This document shows, piece by piece, positions 1 to 9,255 of a stretch of 64,000 nt of DNA. Both the position numbers and the translations under genes were made by a program. Source of the DNA: JAJPIG01 sp035531675 (lineage in GTDB: Bacteria > Desulfobacterota > Binatia > Binatales > Binataceae); NCBI GenBank assembly GCA_035531675.1, contig DATKSL010000012.1, positions 172,264-236,263 on the forward strand, read 5' to 3'. Positions within the stretch are counted from its first letter, which is position 1, and each line of letters starts with the position of its first letter. The notes below the pieces were generated by a model. It was not told the origin of the DNA and ran no database searches. It saw nothing but the letters and a program-made list of their open reading frames with translations.

Positions 1-477
1 GTTGGCCGGGTTCGAGATCGGCAGCACGAAGCTCGCGGCGTTGGCGATAAAGGCGCAGATCAGCAGGTAGGGCAGGGGATCCTTTACCTTCGCCGCCCTG
101 GCCGCCGCAAATACCGCCGGGGTGAGAACCACCGCGGTGGCGTCGTTCGACATCACGATCGTGACCGCCGTGCCGACGCCAAAGATCAGCGCAAACAGCC
201 CGGTGGCGGAGCCGCGCGCCAGACGAACGGCCGCGCCGGCGAGAAAGTCGAACAGGCCCTCTTTTCGCGCCAGTTCCGCGAGCAGCATCATGCCGCCCAG
301 AAACAGGTAGACGTCGGTGCCCTTGCCGACCGCGTTCAGCGCATCGCTCCACGGCAGCAGTCCGAACGCGACCAGCGCGGCCGCGCCGGTCATCGCCCAG
401 ATCGCTTCGGGCAACCTCCACGGCGTGACGATCACGCCGAGGATACTCAGCGCGACGATTATCCAGATGGCGAGCAT
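1..477 (-). CDS. ArsB/NhaD-family anion transporter, partial (N-terminal part)
   Basis: Reverse-strand reading frame open from an ATG at 475-477 to the window edge (159 codons, no stop). The translation is strongly hydrophobic with several membrane segments. It shows features of the ArsB/NhaD ion-transporter superfamily: an LFLGGMMLLAELARKEGLFD stretch, a GTAVTIVMSNDATAVVLTP segment and an FIANAASFVLPISNPAN segment at the cut edge. In the family these membrane proteins export arsenite or exchange anions or Na+/H+. The SNDATA and ISNPAN motifs favour the ArsB side, but no ars operon partner is visible. The C-terminal half lies outside the window, so substrate cannot be judged. Confidence 0.8.
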   Translation of the reverse strand, partial: MLAIWIIVALSILGVIVTPWRLPEAIWAMTGAAALVAFGLLPWSDALNAVGKGTDVYLFLGGMMLLAELARKEGLFDFLAGAAVRLARGSATGLFALIFGVGTAVTIVMSNDATAVVLTPAVFAAARAAKVKDPLPYLLICAFIANAASFVLPISNPAN

Positions 478-590
478 GGCAGTCGCTAAGTTTACCGTGG
501 CTGAACGCCACGCGCCCCATGCGATCGGGCCGGGAATCGTTGGCGGATGCGACGCGGCTGGCTAAACTGGCGCAGTCCGGCTCCGGGTCA

Positions 591-1130
591 ATGGCGCAGC
601 AATCCACAATCGAAACGATCACGGCCGCGCCGCGAAAGTTCGCGCGCTGGCTTGGGCACGATCTCAAAGCGATGGCGCCGGCGGCGCTCTTTTTCCTGGT
701 CGGCTTCGCGCTGATCCTGCTGATCATCAAGCTGTTCGTCGAGCAGTATTCGATCGAGTTGCGGGTGCTCTCGAACGCAGTGCTGGGCGCGCTGTTCGCC
801 GCCAAGGTCTCGCTGCTCCTCGACCGGCGCGATTGGACCCGATCGCACGGCTACCGGCGCGCCGTAGTGGTGGCCGGCAAGGTCGTGCTCTACACCATTG
901 CCGTGATCATCCTGGGGATCTTCGAGCATCTGATCGAAAATTATCGCCACAGCGGTTCGTTCGCTGGCGCGCTCGCCTTGTTCGATCAGCGCTTCAACGC
1001 CGGCCGCTTCTTCGCCGTGGTGATCTGCGTCGCGATGCTGTTCGCGGTGTTCTTCGTGATACAGGAGGTCAACCGGAAAATGGGCGCGGGCCAGATGTAC
1101 GCGCTGTTCTTCGACCGCCCGCGGGCCTGA
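591..1130 (+). CDS. four-helix integral membrane protein, unknown function
   Basis: About 179 residues from an ATG at 591; an upstream in-frame ATG at 519 would add 24 poorly structured residues, so the shorter start is preferred. Four hydrophobic segments are visible, beginning near APAALFFLVGFALILL, LRVLSNAVLGALFAA, AVVVAGKVVLYTIAVI and FFAVVICVAMLFAVFF. A short basic N-terminus precedes the first. I do not recognise a family. It is divergent from the ArsB-like gene and convergent with the lipoprotein that ends the AddAB cluster, so context gives no role. Confidence 0.65.
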   Translation: MAQQSTIETITAAPRKFARWLGHDLKAMAPAALFFLVGFALILLIIKLFVEQYSIELRVLSNAVLGALFAAKVSLLLDRRDWTRSHGYRRAVVVAGKVVLYTIAVIILGIFEHLIENYRHSGSFAGALALFDQRFNAGRFFAVVICVAMLFAVFFVIQEVNRKMGAGQMYALFFDRPRA

Positions 1131-1135
1131 GAGGC

Positions 1136-1579
1136 TCAGAACAGTGCGCCGCAGATTTGCGTCGCGTACGGAATCCGCGACGGCTCTTTCTTCGCGTACA
1201 ACACGAAGCGGCCGCTGCCGATATAAAGCCGGCCCAGGCAGCGTACCACCGGCATAAAGACCTCCCCGCTCAGCGGCTGCGCGTAATCGGGCCGCGGCCG
1301 GCCGAGCAGGTCGAGCACCTCGATATAGCCGGAATCGAAAATCACGAACGCAGTCGGCTGATCGAAATGCCAGTGGCCGGTCGAGGTCACCGGCTTGCCA
1401 TGCGGACGGAGCGTCACGCTCTGCACGAAGGTCCCGTCGGGCTTGAGCGTCAGGGTCTCGGTGGCGGCCGCATAGTCGGCGATATAGCTGCCGTAGACCG
1501 GCGACACCTCGGGCGGCTTGCATCCAACCAGCGCCGCGGCGAGCAGCGCGCACACCAGCATCAGGGCCGCCCGCTTCAT
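1136..1579 (-). CDS. small lipoprotein, last gene of the AddAB cluster
   Basis: 147 residues. The N-terminus (MKRAALMLVCALLAAALVGC) is a typical type II signal with an LVGC lipobox, so the mature protein should be acylated at Cys20. The rest is a small beta-rich domain (TLTLKPDGTFVQSVTL, TGHWHFD) of the kind seen in uncharacterised lipoproteins that describe an output-versus-dose pattern; no named family is assigned. Its ATG overlaps the addA stop as ATGA (1576-1579), which decides the start and implies translational coupling. A longer frame starts upstream inside addA but lacks the signal peptide logic. The link between a lipoprotein and a recombination helicase-nuclease may be only transcriptional. 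Confidence 0.75.
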   Translation of the reverse strand: MKRAALMLVCALLAAALVGCKPPEVSPVYGSYIADYAAATETLTLKPDGTFVQSVTLRPHGKPVTSTGHWHFDQPTAFVIFDSGYIEVLDLLGRPRPDYAQPLSGEVFMPVVRCLGRLYIGSGRFVLYAKKEPSRIPYATQICGALF

Positions 1580-4500
1580 CGCGCTCCGCTCCAGCATCGC
1601 GCAACGTAGCCGCATCCGAGGCGGCGACAGTGAGACGGGCCGGCGGGTTTTTTCGGCCAGGCCGCGGGTCCGTCGCGATGCGCCCGGGAGTCCAGAATCG
1701 CATGGCCGAGCGCGACGATCTCGGCGCGCAGCGCCGCCGCATCCGGTATCGTCAACGCGCGGCGCTCGGTGCGGCCGCGAAGATAAACGATCTCGGCGCC
1801 GACGCGACGGCCGGGGTGATGCTCCAGGGTCGCCAGCGCGTAGCATCGGAGCTGCGTTTCGTAATCGTCCTCGCCGGGCCGCGCATACTTGTAGTCACGC
1901 ACCACCAGTTGTCCGTCGCGCTCGACAAGGGCGTCGATCTGCCCGTGCACGAAAATCGCGGTCGTGGGGTCGATAAGTTTCAGGAAGAACGGAATCTCAC
2001 GCCCGATCATCGTACCGTCGTCGCTGTCGCGGCCCACGGCATAACGCGTGAGGTCGAGCATTAACGCCTCGCGCGCCGTGCGATCCAGCGCGGCCTCGGC
2101 GGCCATCGAATCGACCAGTTCGCGAATCGTGTGCTCGAGGCCGGCGATGGGTGCGGCGGGGTCGAGCCGCTCCAGCACGGCATGGGCGATCGTGCCCATC
2201 GCGACGGCCGGCCCGCCGGGTGATGCGGCGCGCGCCGCGCCGGCCGTGCCCTCGGGCAACCGCAGCTCGTAACGCAGGTAGAACTGCCGCGGGCAGCGCG
2301 CAAAATCGTCGAGCTGGCTGGGGCTCACGGCCAGCTCGCGGGCGGCGGGCGGGACGAAAGCGAGCCGGCGCTCGGCGATTTCGAACAGCGTCCGCGCGGC
2401 GTTCGGGTCGGGCGCCGGCGCGCGATAAACCAGGTTTCGCGCCGCCAGCTCCTCGGCCCGCTGGAGCAGGACTTCGACCGTATAGCCGCCGACCTCGATC
2501 GCGACCGCCTGCGCCGTCGCGCTGGAGGCCGAGAACTCGCTCACCGCGCTGTGGCCGATCGCCTCGCGGACGGTTTCGGCCCAGTGCGCGTCGCTGCTGC
2601 CTGCGCTCAGGATCAGACGATCGCGCGCGCGCGTGATCGCGACGTACAGAATACGGGCCGCCTCGGCGCGCTCTTCGTCGCGCACGGCGTTACGGTATTC
2701 ATCGATAAGCGGGTTGGGCAACGGGTCGTCGCCGGGGCCGGCGGTGTCGCGTATCAGCAGTCCGTGGACCGGCGAGAGCAGCGGCTCGAGCGCGAGCGGA
2801 GGCGGCTTGCGGCCGAGGTCGGCGACAAACACGACCGGGAACTCGAGGCCCTTGGCCTGATGAATCGTCATCAGGCGCGCGACGTCCTCATGCTCGGCGG
2901 CGATTTGGGCCTGCGGCTCGCGCGGCTCGTCGGCGACCAGGCGGCGCAGATGGGCGACGAATTCGTCGAGCCCGAAGAAGCGCCGGCTCTGGAAGCCGCG
3001 CGCCATCTCGATCAGCTTGCGCACGTTGGCGGCGCGCTGGCGCCCGTCATCGAGCCCGAGCTCGACCGCTTCGAAGCGGGTCAGTTCGAGCGCCCGTTCC
3101 AGGATCGCCGTGAGCGAACTGCGCTCACGCATCGCGCGGAGCTCGACCAGCGCGTCGCGGGCCGCGATCGCCTTGCCGCGTTCTACGTCCAGCCAGTCGA
3201 AGTCCTCGTCTGGATCGTCGAATAGCGCGCACAACGGCGGCGCCGGACGGCCGCCAGCGCGGATGGCTTCGAGGTGAAGCGCCAACTCCAGCAGGCACTG
3301 GTCCGAGAGCCCGAACAGCGGCGAACGCAGCGCGGCGGCCAGCGCCAGCGAGTCAAGTGGATTGGCGATCGCGGCGAGCAGCGCGGCCAGGTCGAGCACC
3401 TCGGGTGAGCCGTAAAAGCCGCGACCCTTGACGGTGTAATAGGGCACCGCGGCCGCGCGGAGCGCGCGTTCGTAGATCGCAACGTTTTCGAATGAGCGCA
3501 GTAGAATCGCAATATCGCCGAAGCGTGCGGGGCGCGGCGTATCACCGTCGGCGGCGGACTCGGCGAGCAGCTCGCAGTTTGCGACCAGCGCGACGATACG
3601 TGCGGCGATCGCGGCGGCTTCGAGCTCGCGACGCTCGCCGACTGCAGAGCCGTGCGGCGCGACGATAAGTTCGAGCGCGGGACCGCTGTGAGGTTCGGCG
3701 CGCCCGTGGACCAGGCGATGAGCCTCCGACCACGCGATCCGGTAGGGCGGCGTCGGCTCCGCTCCGGGGCGCATCGCACACGCCGCGACCAGGTTGACGA
3801 ACTCAACGATCGGCCGGACCGAGCGGCGATTGTACCGCAGCGGCGCGGGGGCCGGCGCCGGATTGCGCTCACGATTGAAGCCCCTGACGTCGGCGCCGCG
3901 GAAGCGATAGATCGACTGTTTCTCGTCGCCGACCATGAACAGCTCGGGCCCGGGCGCGCCGCCCTCGGCCAGAATCGCAACGATCTCATCCTGGATCGGA
4001 TCGACGTCCTGATATTCGTCGACCAGCAGGGCGCAGAGCTCGGCGCGGTAGCGGCCGGCGATAGCCGAGTCAGCGCGCAGCAGATTGCGGCATCGCACCA
4101 GCAGGTCGTCGAAGGTGGCGAGGTTCTCGTCGCGCCGGCGCCGATCGAGATGAGCGGCGAGCTCGGCAATCAGCGCGGCGCTCTCGCGCGTCACGCCGGC
4201 CGCCCGCCCGGCGCCGTAAGCGGCCCGCAGCTCTTCGATCTTTCCGGCGATCGCCTTGACGGATTCCTTGATGGTTTTGTTTTGCGCAGCCGGCAGCAAT
4301 TCTTGGAGCGTAGCGAGCACCTCCAACCGTTCGAATTCCGAGTCGGCGCGAAGCTCCTCAAGCGCTCGTTTCAGCCCCGGCCACGGCGCGCGCAGATCAC
4401 GCAATTTAACGCCCGCCGCGCCGGAAATTCCCTGGCTTTGCATGAGTTTATCGATCAGCTCGATCACGCTTCGTGCGCGTTGCGGGAGCTCGGCACCGTA

Positions 4501-5139
4501 CGCGTCGAGCCGGGCGGCGGTGAGCTCACCGTGTTCGATCAGCCACGCGGGAGCATAGCCGAGACGCTCGAGTTCGCGCACCAGGCGCATCGCGATCGGC
4601 ACCGCGCCCTCGCGCCGCGCAATCCCGGCAAGGCCGCGCGCGCGGACCAAGCGCCGAACGGCGGGTTCTCCGCGGCGCACGCAGTCGACCAGCATGGCGC
4701 GGCATTCGCGTTCGATAAAGGTGGTGCTCTCGAGCTCGTCGAGAATTTCGAAGCCAGGATTGAGTCCGGCCTCGAACGGGTACTCGCGCAGGATGCGGCC
4801 GCAGAAGGCATGAATCGTCGACAGGCGCGCCAGGCCGAGCCCGCGCCGGGCGCTCAGCAGGTGGATGCGCCGCGGGCCGTCGGCTTCGTCGGCGAGGCGC
4901 GCGTCGAGCACGTCGGCGATTCGCCGGCGCATATCGGCGGTGGCCTTTTCGGTGTAGGTGATGGCGGCGATCGCTTCGGGGCGCACCGTGGCGCGGCCCT
5001 CGATATCGCCGGCCAGCAGCGCAACGAAGCGCTGCGCCAGCACCTCGGTCTTGCCCGAGCCGGCCGAGGCTCGCACGATCACGTTGCCGTTGGCGTAAAT
5101 CGCGTGCCGCTGTTCGTCACTCAGTTCGATCCGGGCCAT
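1576..5139 (-). CDS. addA: AddA-type helicase-nuclease subunit
   Basis: 1187 residues, UvrD-like superfamily 1 helicase plus C-terminal PD-(D/E)XK nuclease. Walker A is ASAGSGKT at residues 24-31; the Walker B/motif II is LLVDEYQDVD, and QAKGLEF and AITRARDRL mark later helicase motifs. The nuclease domain shows H986, GQID (D1069) and VRDYK (D1082, K1084). Together with AddB it should resect double-strand breaks for RecA loading. Unusually, the nuclease domain is bracketed by cysteines C949, C1171, C1176 and C1182, the arrangement of an iron-sulfur nuclease, which in Bacillus AddAB is known only from AddB. It lies three bases after addB and couples to the downstream lipoprotein. Confidence 0.9.
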   Translation of the reverse strand: MARIELSDEQRHAIYANGNVIVRASAGSGKTEVLAQRFVALLAGDIEGRATVRPEAIAAITYTEKATADMRRRIADVLDARLADEADGPRRIHLLSARRGLGLARLSTIHAFCGRILREYPFEAGLNPGFEILDELESTTFIERECRAMLVDCVRRGEPAVRRLVRARGLAGIARREGAVPIAMRLVRELERLGYAPAWLIEHGELTAARLDAYGAELPQRARSVIELIDKLMQSQGISGAAGVKLRDLRAPWPGLKRALEELRADSEFERLEVLATLQELLPAAQNKTIKESVKAIAGKIEELRAAYGAGRAAGVTRESAALIAELAAHLDRRRRDENLATFDDLLVRCRNLLRADSAIAGRYRAELCALLVDEYQDVDPIQDEIVAILAEGGAPGPELFMVGDEKQSIYRFRGADVRGFNRERNPAPAPAPLRYNRRSVRPIVEFVNLVAACAMRPGAEPTPPYRIAWSEAHRLVHGRAEPHSGPALELIVAPHGSAVGERRELEAAAIAARIVALVANCELLAESAADGDTPRPARFGDIAILLRSFENVAIYERALRAAAVPYYTVKGRGFYGSPEVLDLAALLAAIANPLDSLALAAALRSPLFGLSDQCLLELALHLEAIRAGGRPAPPLCALFDDPDEDFDWLDVERGKAIAARDALVELRAMRERSSLTAILERALELTRFEAVELGLDDGRQRAANVRKLIEMARGFQSRRFFGLDEFVAHLRRLVADEPREPQAQIAAEHEDVARLMTIHQAKGLEFPVVFVADLGRKPPPLALEPLLSPVHGLLIRDTAGPGDDPLPNPLIDEYRNAVRDEERAEAARILYVAITRARDRLILSAGSSDAHWAETVREAIGHSAVSEFSASSATAQAVAIEVGGYTVEVLLQRAEELAARNLVYRAPAPDPNAARTLFEIAERRLAFVPPAARELAVSPSQLDDFARCPRQFYLRYELRLPEGTAGAARAASPGGPAVAMGTIAHAVLERLDPAAPIAGLEHTIRELVDSMAAEAALDRTAREALMLDLTRYAVGRDSDDGTMIGREIPFFLKLIDPTTAIFVHGQIDALVERDGQLVVRDYKYARPGEDDYETQLRCYALATLEHHPGRRVGAEIVYLRGRTERRALTIPDAAALRAEIVALGHAILDSRAHRDGPAAWPKKPAGPSHCRRLGCGYVARCWSGAR

Positions 5140-5142
5140 GAC

Positions 5143-8100
5143 TCACAAATCCCTGCCATCGTGGAAGCGGCAGACCGGCCGATAGGGGCACCAGGCGTCG
5201 CATCTGCGCGGATCGACGTCGAAGCGGCCGGCGATTGCGTCGTCAACCAGGGTCAGGATCCGTGCGGCGACCGAATCATCGGCAGGCGGGCGCGCGGCCG
5301 GGTCGGGATCGACCAGCTCCACCGGAATCGGTTGGAAGTTCTCGAGCCTGGCACTGCGCAACACCAGGTACCCGGCTTCGAGCTGCAGGCCGGGTGCGAG
5401 CTGCGAGCGGAACTCATCGAGCGCGCCCATCAGGTAGACGGGTAGCTGAAAGGCCGTTCGGCCGAACTGCGGTCCCTCGGGTTTGGCGAGGTTGGCATAG
5501 GTTTGCGCATTGCGGGCGCGCTTGTAATCGATCACGCGGATTCGTTCGAGGCGGCCATCGCGCCAAAACAGCTCGAGGCGATCGATCCTGCCGCGCAGCT
5601 TGAGGCCCCCTCCGCCGCCGCCATCGCGCAGCGTGAAGTTGAAATCGTGCTCGGACCGGATGTCGACGCCGGGCGACTCGCGCCGCACCTGCAAGTCGAA
5701 ATCGAGCGCCCGCGCGACGATTCGCCGCAGCGTCTCCCATTCGAGATCGAAGAAGCCCGGGTCGCGCGCGACCGCGCGCCGCTCCAGGCGTAGCTGTTCG
5801 AGCAGCGCTTCGACCGCTGTGGCGCCGGCCTGAAAGTCGCCGACCAGGCGGTGCAAAACCTCATGAATCAAACTGCCGGCTTCGAGCGCGCTCAACTCGT
5901 AATCGGGCTCGTCGTCGTCGCGCAGACGCAGGATTCGGCCGGCGAAAAACTTAAAGCCGCAGGCCGCAAACTCGTCGAGGCGCGAGGCGCTCCAGCCGGG
6001 CGAATCGGCGCGCAGCATCTGCCGCAAGCCGGCGGAGGGCGCGACGTGGCCGTCGAACGGGCCGGCGGTCGCGAACTTGATCGGGTCGGGCGGGTAGTGA
6101 TCTTTGGCGAACTCCTCGCGCGTCGGCCGCGCCAGCCAGGCTTCGCGCGCGCGTTCGACCCGCGAACGACTCACGATCGAATCGAGCACCGCGCGCTCGG
6201 CGACCTGTTCGGCGGCCGGATAATCGAGCAGACGATCGAGCGCGCCACGGCCGAGAAATTCTTCGCGCGCATAGCATTGGTTCGCGGCCGGGATGAAGCT
6301 TTCGGCGGCTATAGTGGTGATCGGAAAATTGTCCGCGCCGCCGAACACTCTAAGGACCTCATCGACAAACGGCGAGCGCACCAGCGGATTCGCTTCGGCG
6401 GCAGGGTAGGTGAGTACCGCGCGATGGGCCGGCATCGACAGCGCCAGAAAAAACAGAAACGGATCCTCGGCATTGCGCTCGCTCCGGCTGCGCAGAATTT
6501 TTCCGAGCGCGGAAGGCGCGCGCGGTCCGAAGCGTTTGCGCAGCGCGGCACGCAAGGCGGGATTCAGGGCGCGCACGGCAGCATCGGTGAGCAGCGGATC
6601 CTCGGCGTGATAGGCCGGGAAGGTGCCGTCGTCGAGACCCATCACGAAGACCAGATCGAAATCGAGCCCGCGCGCGTCGAGTATCGTCGTCGCGCGCACG
6701 CCACCCGCGTCGCCATCCTGCTCCGGTCCGGGCGCGGCGGTCATCGCGACTTCGAGTGCGCGGGCGAACTCCAGGGTCGTCAGCGGACCGGTAACGATAC
6801 CCCGATCGGCGAGAACCGCCAGTTCGTCGAGGATGGTGCGGAGCCCGCCCCAGGCCCGCGCCGCGTCGTCGAGATATTCGCCGCGGGCTGGATCGAAGCC
6901 GAGCAGGGCGAGCGCGTGGTCGAGGCGCGCGAGGTGCTCGGCGAGAGTTGCCGCTTCGCTCAGCGGGGTCAGCGCCGCCATCAGACGCTCGAGGAGCGGT
7001 GCGGCGCGATCGAGCCGCCGCAGCGCCGCTGCCGCGCGCTCACGCTCCGGTGCCGACGAGGCAGCCTCGTGCGCGGATGAAAGCGCGTGGCGGCGGGCGC
7101 TGAGACAATCGGGCAGCGGCTGCGAACCGGCGTCGATATAGCCGAGTTCGTCGAGCAGGCGCGCGGCCGGATAGGAATGAAGATTGAGATGCGGTGAACG
7201 GAGCAGCGCGGCGAGAGCGCTGCGCTGATAGCCGTCGACCGGCACGCGCACCAGGTCGGCGAGCAGGCGCGCGGGTGGCGTCGCCATCAGCGGGCCGCTG
7301 TGAAACACGGTCAGCGGAATCCGGTAGCGGCGGAAGACGGCGCGCAGATGGTCGGCGTAGGAGGCGAGATCGCGCGCCAGGACGGCGATGCGCGCCGGCG
7401 GAATTCCGTCGTCGGCTTCCAGTTCATGGCGAATCGCCCGCGCCACGTACTCGACCTCGCCCAGTCGCGAGGGCGCCTGCACGATCGCCAGCGTGGAGTC
7501 GCGTGCGGGCGGCGCGGCGAGCGGTTCGGCGAACAGATGCTCGAGCACGAAACCGAGCGCGCCCGGCCGGCCGTCGCGCCGGACGAAATCGGGCAGCATC
7601 TGGTCGGCGATCGATTCCTCGGCCACGAAGCGGTTCCAGGTGAGCTCGGCGAAGCGGGTGGCGTCGACGCCGCGCGCGCTCGCCTGGATGGTGACGGTGG
7701 CGTCGCCGACGATTCGGATGAGCGAGGCGACGATCATAAACTGCAGGATGCTGAAGTCGTAAATCTCCGCGACCATCAACCGCGCGACGCCGTCGAGCAG
7801 GGCGGGGCGGGTATCGCGCGACTCGGCCTGGTGCAACATCTGCAGCACCCCAGCCTCGCGATCGTGCGCGTCGGCGAGCCGATGACGGTCGAGAAGCGCC
7901 TCGTAGGCGGCGAAGATCGTTATCACGTCGGCGAGCCGGCCCTGGCTGCCGACCGCCGCCAGAGCCTGTGTCAGGTCGGCGGGGCGCAGCGCCGCGCTCT
8001 TGAACTGGCGGATGAGGCCGTGGATATGGTCGACCAGTCCCGCCACCGGCGCGAGTCCGGCGCCGGGCGAAGCGCGCAGCGCCTCCTCGACGATCATCCG

Positions 8101-8274
8101 CTCGCTGCAGGCCTCGATCGGGCTACGGCCGTCGCGGCATTCGCGCCATAGCCGCCGCACCAGTTGCGGGAAGGTGAGGACGCGATAGTCCCATGCGCAG
8201 GCGCTCGGGCCGGCGCGCCTGAGCACGTCTTCGACCTTGTTGGCGGTCGGATAGATCGCGAGTATCCGGTCCAT
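5143..8274 (-). CDS. addB: AddB-type subunit with Fe-S PD-(D/E)XK nuclease
   Basis: 1043 residues. The C-terminal nuclease domain has GRIDRL (D898) and VIDYK (D916, K918), bracketed by four cysteines C772, C1025, C1029 and C1035 that fit the AddB iron-sulfur cluster. The central region has inactivated helicase-like features (ATTILDARGLDFDLVFVMGL resembles the motif V/VI region). The N-terminus begins with ILAIYPTANKVEDVL and lacks the GxxGxGKT Walker A found in Firmicute AddB, so ATP hydrolysis is expected to rest on AddA. It follows the SbcD-like gene by 86 bases and precedes addA by three bases, so the cluster is one repair operon. Confidence 0.88.
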   Translation of the reverse strand: MDRILAIYPTANKVEDVLRRAGPSACAWDYRVLTFPQLVRRLWRECRDGRSPIEACSERMIVEEALRASPGAGLAPVAGLVDHIHGLIRQFKSAALRPADLTQALAAVGSQGRLADVITIFAAYEALLDRHRLADAHDREAGVLQMLHQAESRDTRPALLDGVARLMVAEIYDFSILQFMIVASLIRIVGDATVTIQASARGVDATRFAELTWNRFVAEESIADQMLPDFVRRDGRPGALGFVLEHLFAEPLAAPPARDSTLAIVQAPSRLGEVEYVARAIRHELEADDGIPPARIAVLARDLASYADHLRAVFRRYRIPLTVFHSGPLMATPPARLLADLVRVPVDGYQRSALAALLRSPHLNLHSYPAARLLDELGYIDAGSQPLPDCLSARRHALSSAHEAASSAPERERAAAALRRLDRAAPLLERLMAALTPLSEAATLAEHLARLDHALALLGFDPARGEYLDDAARAWGGLRTILDELAVLADRGIVTGPLTTLEFARALEVAMTAAPGPEQDGDAGGVRATTILDARGLDFDLVFVMGLDDGTFPAYHAEDPLLTDAAVRALNPALRAALRKRFGPRAPSALGKILRSRSERNAEDPFLFFLALSMPAHRAVLTYPAAEANPLVRSPFVDEVLRVFGGADNFPITTIAAESFIPAANQCYAREEFLGRGALDRLLDYPAAEQVAERAVLDSIVSRSRVERAREAWLARPTREEFAKDHYPPDPIKFATAGPFDGHVAPSAGLRQMLRADSPGWSASRLDEFAACGFKFFAGRILRLRDDDEPDYELSALEAGSLIHEVLHRLVGDFQAGATAVEALLEQLRLERRAVARDPGFFDLEWETLRRIVARALDFDLQVRRESPGVDIRSEHDFNFTLRDGGGGGGLKLRGRIDRLELFWRDGRLERIRVIDYKRARNAQTYANLAKPEGPQFGRTAFQLPVYLMGALDEFRSQLAPGLQLEAGYLVLRSARLENFQPIPVELVDPDPAARPPADDSVAARILTLVDDAIAGRFDVDPRRCDAWCPYRPVCRFHDGRDL

Positions 8275-8360
8275 GTCGCTCGACCAGCGATCTTAGCCCG
8301 AGCGACGCGGCGTTGCTTGATCGCCGCAGCGTCGAATCCACAGGCTGCGCGGGCGGCCTG

Positions 8361-9101
8361 CTAGCCTTTGATTACGATCTGCTCGAGTTGCGGGGTGGCG
8401 CCGGGCACGAACGTGACCCAGGCGGCCGATCCGGCCTGATCGTTGGAGTAAAGCGGCGCCGGTGTGCCGCAATAGGCAGCGCGCGTGGCGGCCTGCGAGA
8501 CGTCGCTGAAGACGTGTACGTGGCCCAGCGCGACATAGTGATAGGCGCTGGCGGCGATCTCGGCGGCGGTGATCTGCGAGGAGCGCTCGCTACCCGCGTC
8601 GTCAGTGAAGAGTCCGTGCGCCAGCGCGATATTCCAGCGTCCCGGCGCCGGCGCAGGTATCCGGGCCAGCGGCCGATAGTCGGGCGAATGCTCGACCAGG
8701 GCGCGGCCCCAGGTGCGCGCGGCGAGGTCGGGGAAATCGATGGCGTGGCCGTCGGGTTCAAGTATCAGATGAAGATTTGCCGGGAGCCGCGAGGCCGCGA
8801 TCGCTGCATAGATCGAGCGCTCGTCGTGGGCGTCGTGATTTCCCGGCACCATCACGACCTCCATCCGCGCCCGCCCGATCTCGCCGAACGCAAAGTCGAG
8901 CGCCCGGTCGGCAATGCGGCTGGAGTCGAACAGGTCGCCAACGATCAGCAGCAGGTCGGCCTGGCGCTGGTTAGCGATCGAAATCACCTGGCTGAAGGCG
9001 CTGCGCAGCCGCTCGCGCATCCGCTCGCCATTGGGGCCGGCCCCGACGCTGTCGCTCTCGAGATGAACGTCGGAGGTATGAAGGACTTTGAGCGGCCGCA
9101 T
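8361..9101 (-). CDS. SbcD/Mre11-like metallophosphoesterase
   Basis: 246 residues of a calcineurin-like phosphoesterase. The metal-binding signatures are visible: LHTSDVHLES (DxH), LLIVGDLFDS (GDLxD), VMVPGNHDAH (GNHD) and a late ALGHVHVF (GHxH). This is the Mre11/SbcD/YhaO-type nuclease fold, which acts on DNA ends. It is shorter than SbcD proper (about 400 residues) and lacks the capping region; no SbcC/Rad50 ATPase follows. Being first in the cluster with addB and addA supports a role in DNA-end processing. Confidence 0.82.
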   Translation of the reverse strand: MRPLKVLHTSDVHLESDSVGAGPNGERMRERLRSAFSQVISIANQRQADLLLIVGDLFDSSRIADRALDFAFGEIGRARMEVVMVPGNHDAHDERSIYAAIAASRLPANLHLILEPDGHAIDFPDLAARTWGRALVEHSPDYRPLARIPAPAPGRWNIALAHGLFTDDAGSERSSQITAAEIAASAYHYVALGHVHVFSDVSQAATRAAYCGTPAPLYSNDQAGSAAWVTFVPGATPQLEQIVIKG

Positions 9102-9255
9102 CGTCAGGTGGCTGCGGATGGCGGTGAAGGCCAGCGCCGGGAAGCTGTATTGACTCCCGATCCGGCAGCCGATAGTTCGAGTCTACCGGCTCTTCGCGCA
9201 CCCGGCCAGACCTGGGGCATAGCGCGAGGCTCAGCCGCAGAGGTTGTTTGACGCC

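Noticed and set aside
3652..5445. Long plus-strand frame antisense to addA and addB
   Set aside because: Composed of Arg/Gly/Ala-rich shadow sequence opposite a clear gene; typical of high-GC antisense frames.
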